Part shown: piece by piece, positions 16,827 through 25,828 of the stretch
Layout: every line of letters starts with the position of its first letter
Position numbering within the stretch: the stretch's first letter is position 1
From: an uncultured Clostridia bacterium
GTDB taxonomy: Bacteria; Bacillota; Clostridia; TANB77; CAG-508
Direction: 5' to 3'
NCBI GenBank assembly: GCA_947591045.1
Contig: CANQCV010000008.1
Location: forward strand, 1 to 53,727
Length of the DNA stretch: 53,727 bases
The notes under the pieces: model-generated
Databases searched by the model: none
Seen by the model: the letters and a program-made list of their open reading frames with translations, nothing else
What the model was told of the DNA's origin: nothing
Program-made: the position numbers and the translations under genes

Positions 16827-17906
16827 ATGACAAAAAGAAAATATAGAAGTATAACTAAAAGCGCAGCTAAAACTAAGTATATATTTGCTTTACTAGTTAT
16901 ATTTATGATTGTACTAGGAAATGCCTTTTTAATTTTTGGTTTAAATTATCATAAAAATGTACTTCCAATTTATAATTTTACAGCTCAAAAAGATAGTGAT
17001 TATGAAATTTTATTAAATCAAAATAATTTCTATGTTACAAACACTTTACCTTCTGGTGGTTATTATGCGTCAAAATCAATAAATAACTATGTTATAAATT
17101 TTAAATATGATTTTAATGCAGAAAAATTAAGTAATTTAGAATATAACTATAGTATTACAGCAGATTTAATAGGAATAGTAAAAAATATAGATGAACAAGA
17201 CAAAGAAGTTTGGTCAAGAACCTTTACTCTTCTTGATAATAAAAAAGAGAAGAAAGAAAATATTAGTACTTTTAATATTAATGAAAAAATTAATATTGAT
17301 TATCAATACTACAATAACCTAGCTCGCTCTTATGAAAAAACTTATGGAATTGCAATTGATGCTACTTTAAAGGTGCATTTTAATATTTCGTATCAAATTG
17401 ATTTATCTAACTTTATGTTAGACACTCAAAACATTGACGACTTTATAGAATTAGATATTCCTATTACAAACACAGTAACAAATATAAAAGAAAATTATGA
17501 AAATACTACTTCAAAAAGTATCATTCCAGATTCAGACTCTTTTAAAAACATTAAAATATTGTATTATATAATTAGTGCAGTATTAATTATAGGAGCTATA
17601 TTAATTATTATAATAAGATTAAGAAGAAACTATAATGCAAAAACAGACGAAGATTTATATCGCCATAATATAAATCGTATTTTAAAATATTATAGAGATT
17701 TAATTGTAACAGTAACTAATAGACCGAATTTAGAAAACTTAGAAATTATGTATATCGATATTTTAGACGATTTAATTGATGTTGCTGAACAAAACCAAAA
17801 AAGTATTATTCATTATAAAGAGCCAAAAGATATAAGAAGTAATCTTTATGTATTTGTTAATGGTTATGCATATATTTATGTTGTAACATGTAATAAATTA
17901 AGATAA
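16827..17906 (+). CDS. DUF5305 family membrane protein
   Basis: This 359-residue protein has a first helix at about 18-41. A long extracytoplasmic region follows (45-245) with the DUF5305 pattern YNFTAQKDSDYEILLNQNNF, the ITADLIGIVKN strand, W-S-R-T-F-T-L and IDATLKVHFNISYQID. A second helix lies at about 247-268, then a cytoplasmic domain of about 90 residues. DUF5305 genes are commonly adjacent to SipW-type signal peptidases; a role in fibre assembly or secretion is inference. It has a GGAGG site 12 bases after the peptidase gene and a bidirectional terminator downstream. Confidence 0.8.
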   Translation: MTKRKYRSITKSAAKTKYIFALLVIFMIVLGNAFLIFGLNYHKNVLPIYNFTAQKDSDYEILLNQNNFYVTNTLPSGGYYASKSINNYVINFKYDFNAEKLSNLEYNYSITADLIGIVKNIDEQDKEVWSRTFTLLDNKKEKKENISTFNINEKINIDYQYYNNLARSYEKTYGIAIDATLKVHFNISYQIDLSNFMLDTQNIDDFIELDIPITNTVTNIKENYENTTSKSIIPDSDSFKNIKILYYIISAVLIIGAILIIIIRLRRNYNAKTDEDLYRHNINRILKYYRDLIVTVTNRPNLENLEIMYIDILDDLIDVAEQNQKSIIHYKEPKDIRSNLYVFVNGYAYIYVVTCNKLR

Positions 17907-17912
17907 AAAACT

Positions 17913-17942
17913 AAGAGGATACCTATTTTTAGGCACCCTCTT
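17913..17942. terminator. Bidirectional terminator
   Basis: An AAGAGG...CCTCTT stem with an inner CC/GG pair and flanking A and T runs lies between the convergent DUF5305 and P-type ATPase genes. Confidence 0.65.
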
Positions 17943-17950
17943 TATATATT

Positions 17951-20570
17951 CTATATCCACTCACCATATTTTTTGATATAAATTTTTTTAGCAATTAATG
18001 CAACAAAACAATATAGTATTGGTACAAATATTATTATTGGTATATATACAAAAGGTATTGGTACAAGTCCAACAATTCCTCCAAACCAAGTATAAGGAAT
18101 TACAACACCAATTATTGCAAGCAATATTGACGAAAAATATACTAATCTATGTGCATTGCTTTCTAAAAATGGGATTTTCGCTGTTCTAATAATGTGCATG
18201 CCAAGCAAATTAGAAACTATACTATAAGAAAACCATATAGTTTGGAAAGTAGGTGCATCATTTAAATGGAATACTAATAATAAAATTGCAAAAACAATAA
18301 TATCAAAAGCAGAACTTAATGGTCCCATAAATAACATGAAATTTTTTAGGCTATCTACATTGAATTTTCTAGGTTTCTTTAAGTATTCCTCATCTACATT
18401 ATCAAAAGGCAGTGTCAATTGCCCAAAATCATATAGCAGTCCCTCTACTAATAATTGAATTGGAGTTTCTGGCAAAAATGGTAAAATAACACTTGCAATA
18501 ATGACTGATACTACCTCCCCAAAATTAAAACTTGTTGACAATTTTATATATTTCATTAAGTTTCCAAAGGTTTTTCTTCCGCTCCGATACTCCATCTAAT
18601 AACACATGTAAATCTTTTTCAAGTAAAATTATATCCGCAGATTCTTTTGCAATATCTACTGCTGTATCAACAGAAATACCTACATCTGAATTTGTAAGTG
18701 ATGGTGCATCATTAATTCCATCACCCATATAGCCCACGATATTTCCACCTTGGTGCAAAACTCTAACTATTCTTGCCTTTTGAATTGGGGACAATTTTAC
18801 AAATATATTACTTTTCTTTAATAACCTTGAAACTCCTGCATCTGTTAGTTTTTCAATTTCTTTTCCCTCTATAATTCTTTCAGAATTAATACCAACTTTT
18901 TTACAAATACATTTTGTAACTTCTAAATTGTCTCCTGTTAAAACAATTACACGAATTCCTGCATCATTTAGATTCTGTATTGCAGATTTTGCACTTTCCT
19001 TTGGAGGATCTAAAAAGCCAATAAATCCTAAAAGAACCATATTTTTTTCGTCATCTACCGAAAAATCTTGCACATTTGCAATGTCATTTTTTTGGCAAAC
19101 TGCAATAACTCTTAATCCATCTTCATTAAGTTCTTTTGATATTCTTCTAATATTGTCTTTTATTTGTTTTGTAATTGGGGATACTTCACCTTTATAGTCT
19201 ACCATTGTGCAAATACTTAATATTTCTTCAACAGCACCTTTTGTTATAAGCTGTTTCTTTGCTCCATCACTTACAATAACTGATAAACGCCTGCGTGAGA
19301 AGTCAAAAGGAATTTCATCAATTAGTTTATATTTTTCTGTATATTCTGACATTCCATTTTGTAATGCCCTTGCTACAACAGCTTCATCAATATTTCCTTT
19401 TAATCCAGTTTGAAAATATGAATTTAAAAATGCATGTTTTAAAATACGATAGTCTTCTTCCCCATTAATATCTAGATATTTTTCTAAAACAATTTTATCT
19501 TCTGTAAGAGTTCCTGTTTTATCTGTACATAAAATATTAATTGCACCAAAACTTTGAATTGCATCTAATTTTTTTACAATAGTTTTCTTTTTGGACATTC
19601 TTACAGCACCTTTTGAAAGGCTAGAAGACAAAATTACAGGAAGTAAAAGCGGAGTAATACAAATTGCTATTGCGACTGCAAAGGTAAACGCAGTTACTGT
19701 ACTATGTTTTGCAACATTTAAAATAAACACAATAGGTATTAATATAAGCATAAAGCGAATTAATAATTTACTAATACTTTCAATTCCAGACTGAAAAGCC
19801 GATTTTGTCTTATTATTTTGTATAGTGTGTGCTACTTTTCCAAAATAAGTATCGTCTGCTGTTTTTATAACTGCACATTTAGCAGTTCCACTAATTACAT
19901 TTGTTCCCATAAAACAAATATTATCTAAATCTGATATACTATCTATTTCTGATGTGTTATATATTGTTTCTACAACTTTTTTTACAGCATCAGATTCTCC
20001 TGTAAGTGAAGATTGTCCAACATATAAATCTTTTGAATCTAACACTCTTAAATCTGCCGGAACTAAACTGCCTGCCGATAAAAGCACAATGTCTCCCAAC
20101 ACAACTTGCTTTATAGGAATTTTAGTTTCTTTTCCATTTCTTATTACTGTTGTAGTTGTTGCAACTAATTCTTTTAGTTTTTCTGCTGCCTTGTTTGAAT
20201 GATATTCTTCAAAAAATTCCAAAAGAGTACTAGAAGCAACTAAAATGCCTATTACTATAATATTTGCGTAGCTTGGGTTATCCGCTAGATACACATCTGT
20301 ATAATATAAAACACAGGCAATTCCAAGTAATATACTATTAAAAGGGCTAAATAAACTTGACCAAAAATAGTTATACCATCTTTTTGGCTTTGCCTGTTTT
20401 ACTTCATTTAAGCCATATTTATTTAACCTGGATATTGCTTCTTCTTCTTTTAAGCCAGATTCGTCAATCTGGAATGTTTTTAAAAATTCGTCTTTTTTTA
20501 ATGAACTTTGCTTACCATATATTTTTTCTACATTTACTTCTTCTTTTACATCTGCCACTTTTTTAACCAC
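17951..20570 (-). CDS. MgtA-like Mg2+ P-type ATPase (interrupted by CGG, read by +1 shift)
   Basis: The joined protein is 872 residues. The first 663 codons carry the actuator motif LTGESDA, the phosphorylation site CTDKTGTLTED, and MGDGINDAPSLTNSDVGISV of the hinge. Codon 664 is CGG (18581-18579). In zero frame the protein goes off and stops at 18525. Skipping C gives GVSEGRKTFGNLMKYIKLST, the conserved entry to the C-terminal membrane domain. The frame then runs to 17951 with LVEGLLYDFGQLTLPFDNVD, typical of MgtA/MgtB importers (family QNLLYDxSQ). The second part has no start of its own that makes sense. The gene is alone between convergent terminators. Confidence 0.9.
18579..18581 (-). other. 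CGG +1 recoding site in the MgtA-like ATPase
   Basis: Zero frame: GAG CGG AAG. Plus-one: GAG (C) GGA AGA AAA ACC TTT GGA, giving Glu-Gly-Arg-Lys-Thr-Phe-Gly, the conserved EGRxTFGN motif of P-type ATPases. Confidence 0.88.
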
Positions 20571-20587
20571 TTCCTTTTTCTTTTGTT

Positions 20588-20593
20588 ATTATA
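20588..20593 (-). promoter_or_regulatory. Extended -10 of the ATPase gene
   Basis: On the minus strand TGATATAAT lies about 18 bases before the start codon; no good -35 is visible. The leader is too short for a magnesium riboswitch. Confidence 0.4.
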
Positions 20594-20622
20594 TCACTAA
20601 ATTAAGTAATTTAATCAATTAA

Positions 20623-20660
20623 ATAAAAAATAGGTAACTAATCTAAATTTGATAGTTACC
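20623..20660 (-). terminator. Terminator of the fab/acc operon
   Basis: The stem GGTAACTA/TAGTTACC (20633-20640 with 20653-20660) has a 12-base loop and is followed on the minus strand by TATTTTTTATTT, just after the fabI stop. Confidence 0.85.
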
Positions 20661-20669
20661 CTCGCTTTT

Positions 20670-21443
20670 TTATACTCCCATAATGTTATAACCATTATCT
20701 GCATAAATTACTTGACCAGTTACTGCGTCTGATAAGTTACTTAATAAAAATGTTGCGACATTACCTACTTGATTTATTGTTACATTTTTATGAATAGGTG
20801 CTTTTTCTTCTACAACAGTTAAAATTGAGCTAAAATCTTTAATTCCTTTTGCAGATAGAGTTTTAATTGGTCCTGCTGAAATTGCATTAACACGAATCTC
20901 TTCTTTTCCTAAATTTTGTGCTAAATATCTTACACTTGCCTCTAATGCTGCTTTTGCAACTCCCATAACATTGTATCCTTCTAATACTTTCGTAGAACCA
21001 TGGTATGTTAGTGTAACCAAACTTGCATTTTCATTTAACATGTCTAACTCTTTTGCAACTCTTGCAACTAATACAAATGAATAGCTACTTACATCTACTG
21101 CATGAGAATATCCTTCTTTACTTGTTTGAATAAAATCATTATGCAAATCTTCTGTATTAGCATGAGCAATTGCATGAACAATACCATCTACTTTTCCATT
21201 TTCTGCTTTTATTTTCTCAAAAGTGGCTTTTACTACTTCGTCTTCTGATGCTGCATCACACACATATGCTTTTGCCCCTTCAAATTCTGAAATTAGTTCT
21301 TCAATCTTTTCTTTGTTTTCTTCTCCCATATATGTAAATATTAGCTTAGCTCCATTTTCATGAGCAGATTTTGCAATTCCATATGCAATACTCCATCTGT
21401 TTCTAATTCCCATAATTAAAATTTTCTTTCCATCTAAAAGCAT
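20670..21443 (-). CDS. fabI: Enoyl-ACP reductase FabI
   Basis: This 257-residue short-chain dehydrogenase has the FabI-specific start KKILIMGIRNRWSIAYGIAK. The TYHGSTKVLEGYNVMGVAKA region has Tyr-x6-Lys spacing, as in FabI (NYNVMGVAKA). NAISAGPIKTLSAKGI and GQVIYADNGYNIMG are also typical. It catalyses the last step of each fatty-acid elongation round. Last gene of the operon. Many Clostridia use FabK here, so FabI is of note. Confidence 0.95.
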   Translation of the reverse strand: MLLDGKKILIMGIRNRWSIAYGIAKSAHENGAKLIFTYMGEENKEKIEELISEFEGAKAYVCDAASEDEVVKATFEKIKAENGKVDGIVHAIAHANTEDLHNDFIQTSKEGYSHAVDVSSYSFVLVARVAKELDMLNENASLVTLTYHGSTKVLEGYNVMGVAKAALEASVRYLAQNLGKEEIRVNAISAGPIKTLSAKGIKDFSSILTVVEEKAPIHKNVTINQVGNVATFLLSNLSDAVTGQVIYADNGYNIMGV

Positions 21444-21455
21444 ATTAACCCTCCT

Positions 21456-22253
21456 TTAATTAAATTCTTTAAACTCACCTATATTCCTATATTTTTGGTA
21501 TCTTTGTTCTACTAATTCTTCTTTTCCTAATTTTTCAAGTTTAGTAATATTTAGTAAAATTTTCTTTTTTATATCCTTTGCAATCTCTTCAAATGATAAA
21601 TCATCTTCTTTAATAATTGTATCAACAATTTTAAAATCATATAAATCTTTTGCAGTTAGTTTCATTTTTTCTGCCGCTTCTTGCGCTCTACTCGAATCTT
21701 TCCATAAAATGCTAGCATAGCCTTCTGGTGAAAGAATAGAATAAATAGCATTTTCCAACATCATAATTTTATTTGCAACAGATATAGCAAGCGCTCCTCC
21801 GCTAGAGCCTTCACCAATAACAATACTTATAATTGGAACTTTAAGTTTAGACATCTCATACATACTTTTTGCAATAGCCTCACCTTGTCCTCTTTCTTCT
21901 GCCCCAATTCCTGGATATCCTCCCTTTGTATCAATAAAAGTAATTATTGGTCTGTGAAATTTTTCTGCTTGTTTCATTAAACGAATAGCTTTACGATAAC
22001 TTTCTGGATTTGGCATACCAAAATTTCTTTTTACATTTTCTTTCGTATTTCTACCTTTTTGCTGTGCAATTATTGTAAAATTTTTATCTCCAATTCTTGC
22101 TAGCCCACAAACAGTAGCAGGGTCATCTCTATATGCTCTGTCACCATGTAATTCTACAAAATCATCAAAAATTTCTTCTATATAATCTAACGAAGTCTTT
22201 CTTGTTTGACTTCTCGCAATTTCTACTTTTTCCCATGCTGACTTACTACTCAT
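21456..22253 (-). CDS. accA: Acetyl-CoA carboxylase carboxyltransferase subunit alpha
   Basis: I choose ATG 22253 (MSSKSAWEKVEIARSQ), preceded by GGAGGGG nine bases away. It overlaps the accD stop by 8 bases; the open frame extends 9 codons further to a GTG. The protein carries ELHGDRAYRDDPATVCGLAR, NFGMPNPESYRKAIRLMKQA and GEGSSGGALAIS. With AccD it transfers the carboxyl group from biotin to acetyl-CoA, making malonyl-CoA. It is about 265 residues, like the short clostridial AccA. Confidence 0.95.
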   Translation of the reverse strand: MSSKSAWEKVEIARSQTRKTSLDYIEEIFDDFVELHGDRAYRDDPATVCGLARIGDKNFTIIAQQKGRNTKENVKRNFGMPNPESYRKAIRLMKQAEKFHRPIITFIDTKGGYPGIGAEERGQGEAIAKSMYEMSKLKVPIISIVIGEGSSGGALAISVANKIMMLENAIYSILSPEGYASILWKDSSRAQEAAEKMKLTAKDLYDFKIVDTIIKEDDLSFEEIAKDIKKKILLNITKLEKLGKEELVEQRYQKYRNIGEFKEFN

Positions 22254-23112
22254 TATTATTTTCCCCTCCATAGCTACCACGATTTAAACAAATTAAATTT
22301 GATAAAGTATCTTTTAACATTTTTCTTTCCACAATTTTATCAATAAATCCATGTTCTAATAAAAATTCAGAAGTTTGAAATCCATCTGGCAAAGATTCTC
22401 CTATTGTTTGTTCAATTACTCTTTGCCCAGTAAAACCAATCATAGCCCCCGGCTCTGCTAAAATAATATCTCCTAGCATTGCAAAGCTTGCCGTAACTCC
22501 ACCATAAGTTGGATCTGTTAAAACAGATATATACAAAAGCCCCGCCTCATCTAATTTTGAAACAGCCTCTGTTACTTTTGCCATTTGCATTAATGAAATA
22601 ATTCCCTCTTGCATTCTTGCTCCACCAGATGCAGAAAATATAATTACTGGTAATTTTAAGCTAATTGCTTTTTCAATAGAATATGTTAGTTTTTCTCCAA
22701 CAACACTTCCCATACTTCCCATAAAAAAGTTACTATCCATTACACAAATAACTGCCTTTTGAGAATTTATTTGTCCTATGCCACATATTACTGCCTCTTC
22801 TAAATTTGTTTTTTCTCTTAAAGTTTTAAGTTTCTCATCATACTCTTTTAAGTTTAGAGGATTTACAGTATCAATATTAAGTTTAAATTCTTCAAAAGTT
22901 CCTTCGTCCACAATTTGTTCAATTCTTCTCCTGCTTGACATTCTAAATGCATATCCACATAAAGGGCATACATTGTTGTTTTCTTTTACCGCTTCTTTAT
23001 ATAAAATTTCTTTACACCCGTCACATTTCATCCATTTTCCAGCAGGAATATCTACTTTATTACTTGGTCTTATACTTTTATTTTCTCTTTTCTTTATTTT
23101 GTCTACTATCAT
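22246..23112 (-). CDS. accD: Acetyl-CoA carboxylase carboxyltransferase subunit beta
   Basis: This 288-residue protein has an N-terminal zinc ribbon (KCDGCKEILYKEAVKEN then VCPLCG). The crotonase-type core has VMDSNFFMGSMGSVVGEK, SASGGARMQEGIISLMQMAK and DPTYGGVTASFAMLGDI. The 3' end overlaps accA by 8 bases, suggesting coupled translation and equal subunit amounts. Confidence 0.96.
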   Translation of the reverse strand: MIVDKIKKRENKSIRPSNKVDIPAGKWMKCDGCKEILYKEAVKENNNVCPLCGYAFRMSSRRRIEQIVDEGTFEEFKLNIDTVNPLNLKEYDEKLKTLREKTNLEEAVICGIGQINSQKAVICVMDSNFFMGSMGSVVGEKLTYSIEKAISLKLPVIIFSASGGARMQEGIISLMQMAKVTEAVSKLDEAGLLYISVLTDPTYGGVTASFAMLGDIILAEPGAMIGFTGQRVIEQTIGESLPDGFQTSEFLLEHGFIDKIVERKMLKDTLSNLICLNRGSYGGENNNE

Positions 23113-23131
23113 TTAAAACCTCCGTTTAAAC

Positions 23132-24473
23132 TTACCTCAAAATTTCTTTTTCAATAAATGATGTATCATAGTTACCTCTGATAAAATCTGGATTTGTAAT
23201 AATACTTAATAAAAAGTCAATGTTTGTATCAACACCTTCTATAACAACTTCCTCTAATGCTCTTTTCATTTTAGCAATAGCCTCTCCTCTGCTTGCTCCA
23301 TGCACAATAAGTTTAATAAGCATTGAATCATATGTTGGAGGAACTGTATAACCCTCATAAATAAATGTATCTACACGAATTCCATTTCCTCCTGGAAGAT
23401 TTAAACCTGTAATCTTACCTGGTGCTGGTCTGAAATTTTTAGATGGAGTTTCTGCATTAATTCTACATTCTATTGAATGTCCATTAATTTCAATTTTATT
23501 TTGTTTCCATCTTAATTTTTCTCCTGCTGCAATTCTAATTTGCTCTTTTATCAAATCTATTCCTGTATTTTCTTCTGTAATTGGATGTTCAACTTGGATT
23601 CTTGTATTCATTTCCATAAAATAAAAGTTTCCATCTTTATCTACTAGAAATTCTACTGTTCCAGCATTTGTATATCCAGCTACTTTTGCAGCTTTAATCG
23701 CAGTTTCACCTAATTTTGCTCTTAACTTACTATCAATTACCTTTGATGGTGCCTCTTCTATTACTTTTTGATGTTTTCTTTGAATTGTGCAGTCTCTTTC
23801 TCCTAAATGTACAACATTTCCATATTCATCTGCTAAAATTTGAACCTCAATATGTCTTGGGTTTTCAATATATTTTTCCATATAAATTTCATCATCAGAA
23901 AAAGACATTTTTGCCTCTTGTTTTACAATATCATAATTTGTCTCTAATTCTTCTTGGTTATTTATAATTCTAATTCCTTTACCACCACCACCGATTTGAT
24001 GCTTTTAGCATAACTGGATAACCTATAGTTTTTGCAACTTTTATAGCTGTAGCTAAATTCTTTATACTTCCATTTGAGCCTGGTATAACGGGAATTCCCG
24101 CTGATTTCATCATTTCTTTTGCATTTGATTTATTTCCCATAGATTCTATTACTTTATATGAGGGACCAATAAATTTAATATTTGACTCTTCACATATTTT
24201 AGCAAATCTACTATGTTCAGATAAAAAGCCAAACCCCGGATGAATACCATCTGCCCCTGTTACATGTGCTGCTTCTATGATATTTTTTAAATTAAGATAG
24301 CTCTTATTTGAATTTGCAGGACCTATACAAATAGATTCGTCAGCTAATCTTGTATGCATACAATCTTTGTCAACATCTGAATAAACAGCCACTGTTTTTA
24401 TATTCATTTCTTTACATGCTCTAATAATGCGTACTGCAATTTCTCCACGATTTGCAATTAAAATTTTGTTCAT
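23132..24473 (-). CDS. accC: Biotin carboxylase (interrupted by CGG, read by +1 shift)
   Basis: The start is ATG 24473 (MNKILIANRGEIAVRIIRAC), not the upstream in-frame ATG at 24512. The first part ends GYPVMLKASN; the next codon is CGG (23993-23991), in the ATP-grasp glycine loop. Skipping C gives KASNGGGGKGIRII and an open frame to 23132. That part holds MEKYIENPRHIEVQILADEY, GERDCTIQRKHQKVIEEAPS, NTRIQVEHPITEENTGIDL and the C-terminal domain. The joined length is 446 residues, normal for AccC (~449). It carboxylates biotin on AccB. An essential enzyme with a single non-homopolymer extra base in its invariant loop argues for recoding. Confidence 0.94.
23991..23993 (-). other. CGG +1 recoding site in accC (ATP-grasp glycine loop)
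   Basis: Zero frame: AAT CGG TGG TGG TGG TAA. Plus-one: AAT (C) GGT GGT GGT GGT AAA GGA, giving Asn-Gly-Gly-Gly-Gly-Lys-Gly. The glycine loop has the right length only in this reading. Confidence 0.88.
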
Positions 24474-24497
24474 GTTTCCACCTCTTTTTGGTATATT

Positions 24498-24519
24498 CTG
24501 ACCTGTCCCCATTGACCCC
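24498..24519. repeat. Fragment related to the GGGTCAGG palindrome
   Basis: CTGACCTGTCCCC followed by TGACCCC lies between fabZ and accC, in the same style as the complete palindrome at 9931-9968 but without the second arm. Confidence 0.4.
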
Positions 24520-24520
24520 T

Positions 24521-24946
24521 TTACGACACAACGGCAAAAGTAAGTTCACCTTTTGCTGCTACTTTTCCGTCTACTGTTGCTAATGCCTCTCCAATTCCAA
24601 TTGGTCCCTTTTGTTTTATTATTTTTACTTCTAGTTTTAGTCTATCACCTGGAACAACCATCTTTTTAAATTTTAGTTTATCAATTCCACCAAATAGTGC
24701 ATTTTTTCCTTTATTTTCTTCTAATGATAAAATTGCTACTGCTCCTGCTTGTGCTAAACTTTCTGTAATAAGTACCCCTGGCATTATTGGGTTTCCAGGA
24801 AAATGTCCCTTAAAATACCATTCACTTTCATCTACATTTTTATATGCTATGCAACTTTGCCCTGGTACATATTCTTCTACTTCGTCAATCATTAAAAATG
24901 GCTCTCTTTGTGGAATTATTTTTTTTATTTCTTCTTTATTTAACAT
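24521..24946 (-). CDS. fabZ: 3-hydroxyacyl-ACP dehydratase FabZ
   Basis: This 141-residue hot-dog protein has the start IKKIIPQREPFLMIDEVEEY and the catalytic GHFPGNPIMPGVLITESLAQ, where His and Glu are the active-site pair. It dehydrates 3-hydroxyacyl-ACP during elongation. The upstream neighbour in the usual cluster, accB, is separated from it here by an inserted plus-strand gene. Confidence 0.96.
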   Translation of the reverse strand: MLNKEEIKKIIPQREPFLMIDEVEEYVPGQSCIAYKNVDESEWYFKGHFPGNPIMPGVLITESLAQAGAVAILSLEENKGKNALFGGIDKLKFKKMVVPGDRLKLEVKIIKQKGPIGIGEALATVDGKVAAKGELTFAVVS

Positions 24947-24964
24947 GAATTTTCTCCTTTACTA

Positions 24965-24993
24965 TTTACTTTTTTTAAAACTTATAGTATAAT
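24965..24993 (+). promoter_or_regulatory. Promoter of the inserted gene
   Basis: TTTACT (24965-24970), a 17-base spacer and TATAAT (24988-24993) are followed by AAAGGAGGT and ATG at 25028. This is a complete and independent expression signal against the direction of the surrounding operon. Confidence 0.8.
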
Positions 24994-25027
24994 GTGTCAT
25001 ACATTTTATTTAAAGGAGGTATATTAT

Positions 25028-25324
25028 ATGTTCTCCGAAGACCGTTTCTTTGCTCTCGCAAGACAATATCTGATTGAACCTAATAGTTCTCGGAGTTCTA
25101 TGTGCCAGATGATTCTTAAGCAAATCTTGATCCAGTATTTTGACTCTCCCGACCGACCTATACGCAGTTACCTGCTTAGTCTCTACATCAAAAACAACGA
25201 CAAGGATAAGATTGTGGGATGCATTCAAGATGTCCTAAAGGACCTTGGAAAGCCTTTCTCGTCTTTCCGCGTTCACCCCGAAGGTTATGTCGACGGAGCT
25301 TTCACTTTTTTCTTAGAACCATAG
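25028..25324 (+). CDS. Foreign-looking small protein inserted in the fab operon
   Basis: I do not recognise this 98-residue protein (MFSEDRFFALARQYLIEPNS...), which is probably soluble and helical. Base and codon use differ sharply from all neighbours: CTC, CTG, GAC, AAG, TCC and CGT are common and G+C is much higher. It has its own promoter, a perfect AAAGGAGG site and its own terminator, and lies antisense to the operon. Codon 22 is CGG (25091-25093), the only in-frame CGG in the window not explained by the +1 rule. If CGG shifts here too, the product ends after 27 residues. Either the gene is a recent arrival not yet adapted to the host's decoding, or it shows the rule is incomplete. Confidence 0.65.
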   Translation: MFSEDRFFALARQYLIEPNSSRSSMCQMILKQILIQYFDSPDRPIRSYLLSLYIKNNDKDKIVGCIQDVLKDLGKPFSSFRVHPEGYVDGAFTFFLEP

Positions 25325-25347
25325 TCACAGTCACAACATATACCCAT

Positions 25348-25383
25348 GGTTGCATGAAGACTTCATGCAACCTTTATTTTATT
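25348..25383 (+). terminator. Terminator of the inserted gene
   Basis: The stem GGTTGCATGAA/TTCATGCAACC (25348-25372) has a three-base loop and is followed by TTTATTTTATT. The T tract overlaps the accB stop codon on the other strand. Confidence 0.85.
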
Positions 25384-25817
25384 CTAAATAATGGTTTTCC
25401 ATATTCAACAGGTTCACCATCTTTTACAAAAATGTCTACAACTTCTCCGTCATATTCTGATTCAATTTCATTCATTAATTTCATAGCCTCTATAATACAA
25501 AGTATATCTCCTTTTTTTACAATAGATCCTTTTTCTACATATGGACTACTTTCAGGAGATGGTTTTTGATAAAAAGTTCCTACCATTGGAGATGTTACAA
25601 TAAATCCCTCTTGCTTAATTTCTTTGCTATCTTCATTTTCTACTTTTTCATTATTTGATTCTACTGCAATTTCTTCCATGTTTTTTGTTACAACAACTTG
25701 TTTTTCACTTGCTTTTTCCATTTTGATTTTAATGCCATCTGGAAATTCTATATCCAAACTACTTAATTTTGAATTTCCCATATCTTCCATTAGTCTTTTA
25801 ATTTGTTCATAATCCAT
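25374..25817 (-). CDS. accB: Biotin carboxyl carrier protein of acetyl-CoA carboxylase
   Basis: This 147-residue protein carries the biotinyl domain in its last 75 residues, with the biotin-acceptor lysine at residue 113 in [10 protein letters not shown]. The N-terminal part has the typical [15 protein letters not shown] and a Glu/Ser linker. It is the substrate of BirA (28924) and AccC (23132), both in this window. Gene order fabF-accB-fabZ-accC-accD-accA is the usual clostridial one apart from the insertion. Confidence 0.95.
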   Translation of the reverse strand: MDYEQIKRLMEDMGNSKLSSLDIEFPDGIKIKMEKASEKQVVVTKNMEEIAVESNNEKVENEDSKEIKQEGFIVTSPMVGTFYQKPSPESSPYVEKGSIVKKGDILCIIEAMKLMNEIESEYDGEVVDIFVKDGEPVEYGKPLFRIK

Positions 25818-25828
25818 AATATTTCCCC

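Noticed and set aside
20571..20622. Magnesium riboswitch before the MgtA-like gene
   Set aside because: The spacer is far too short and the promoter lies next to the start codon.
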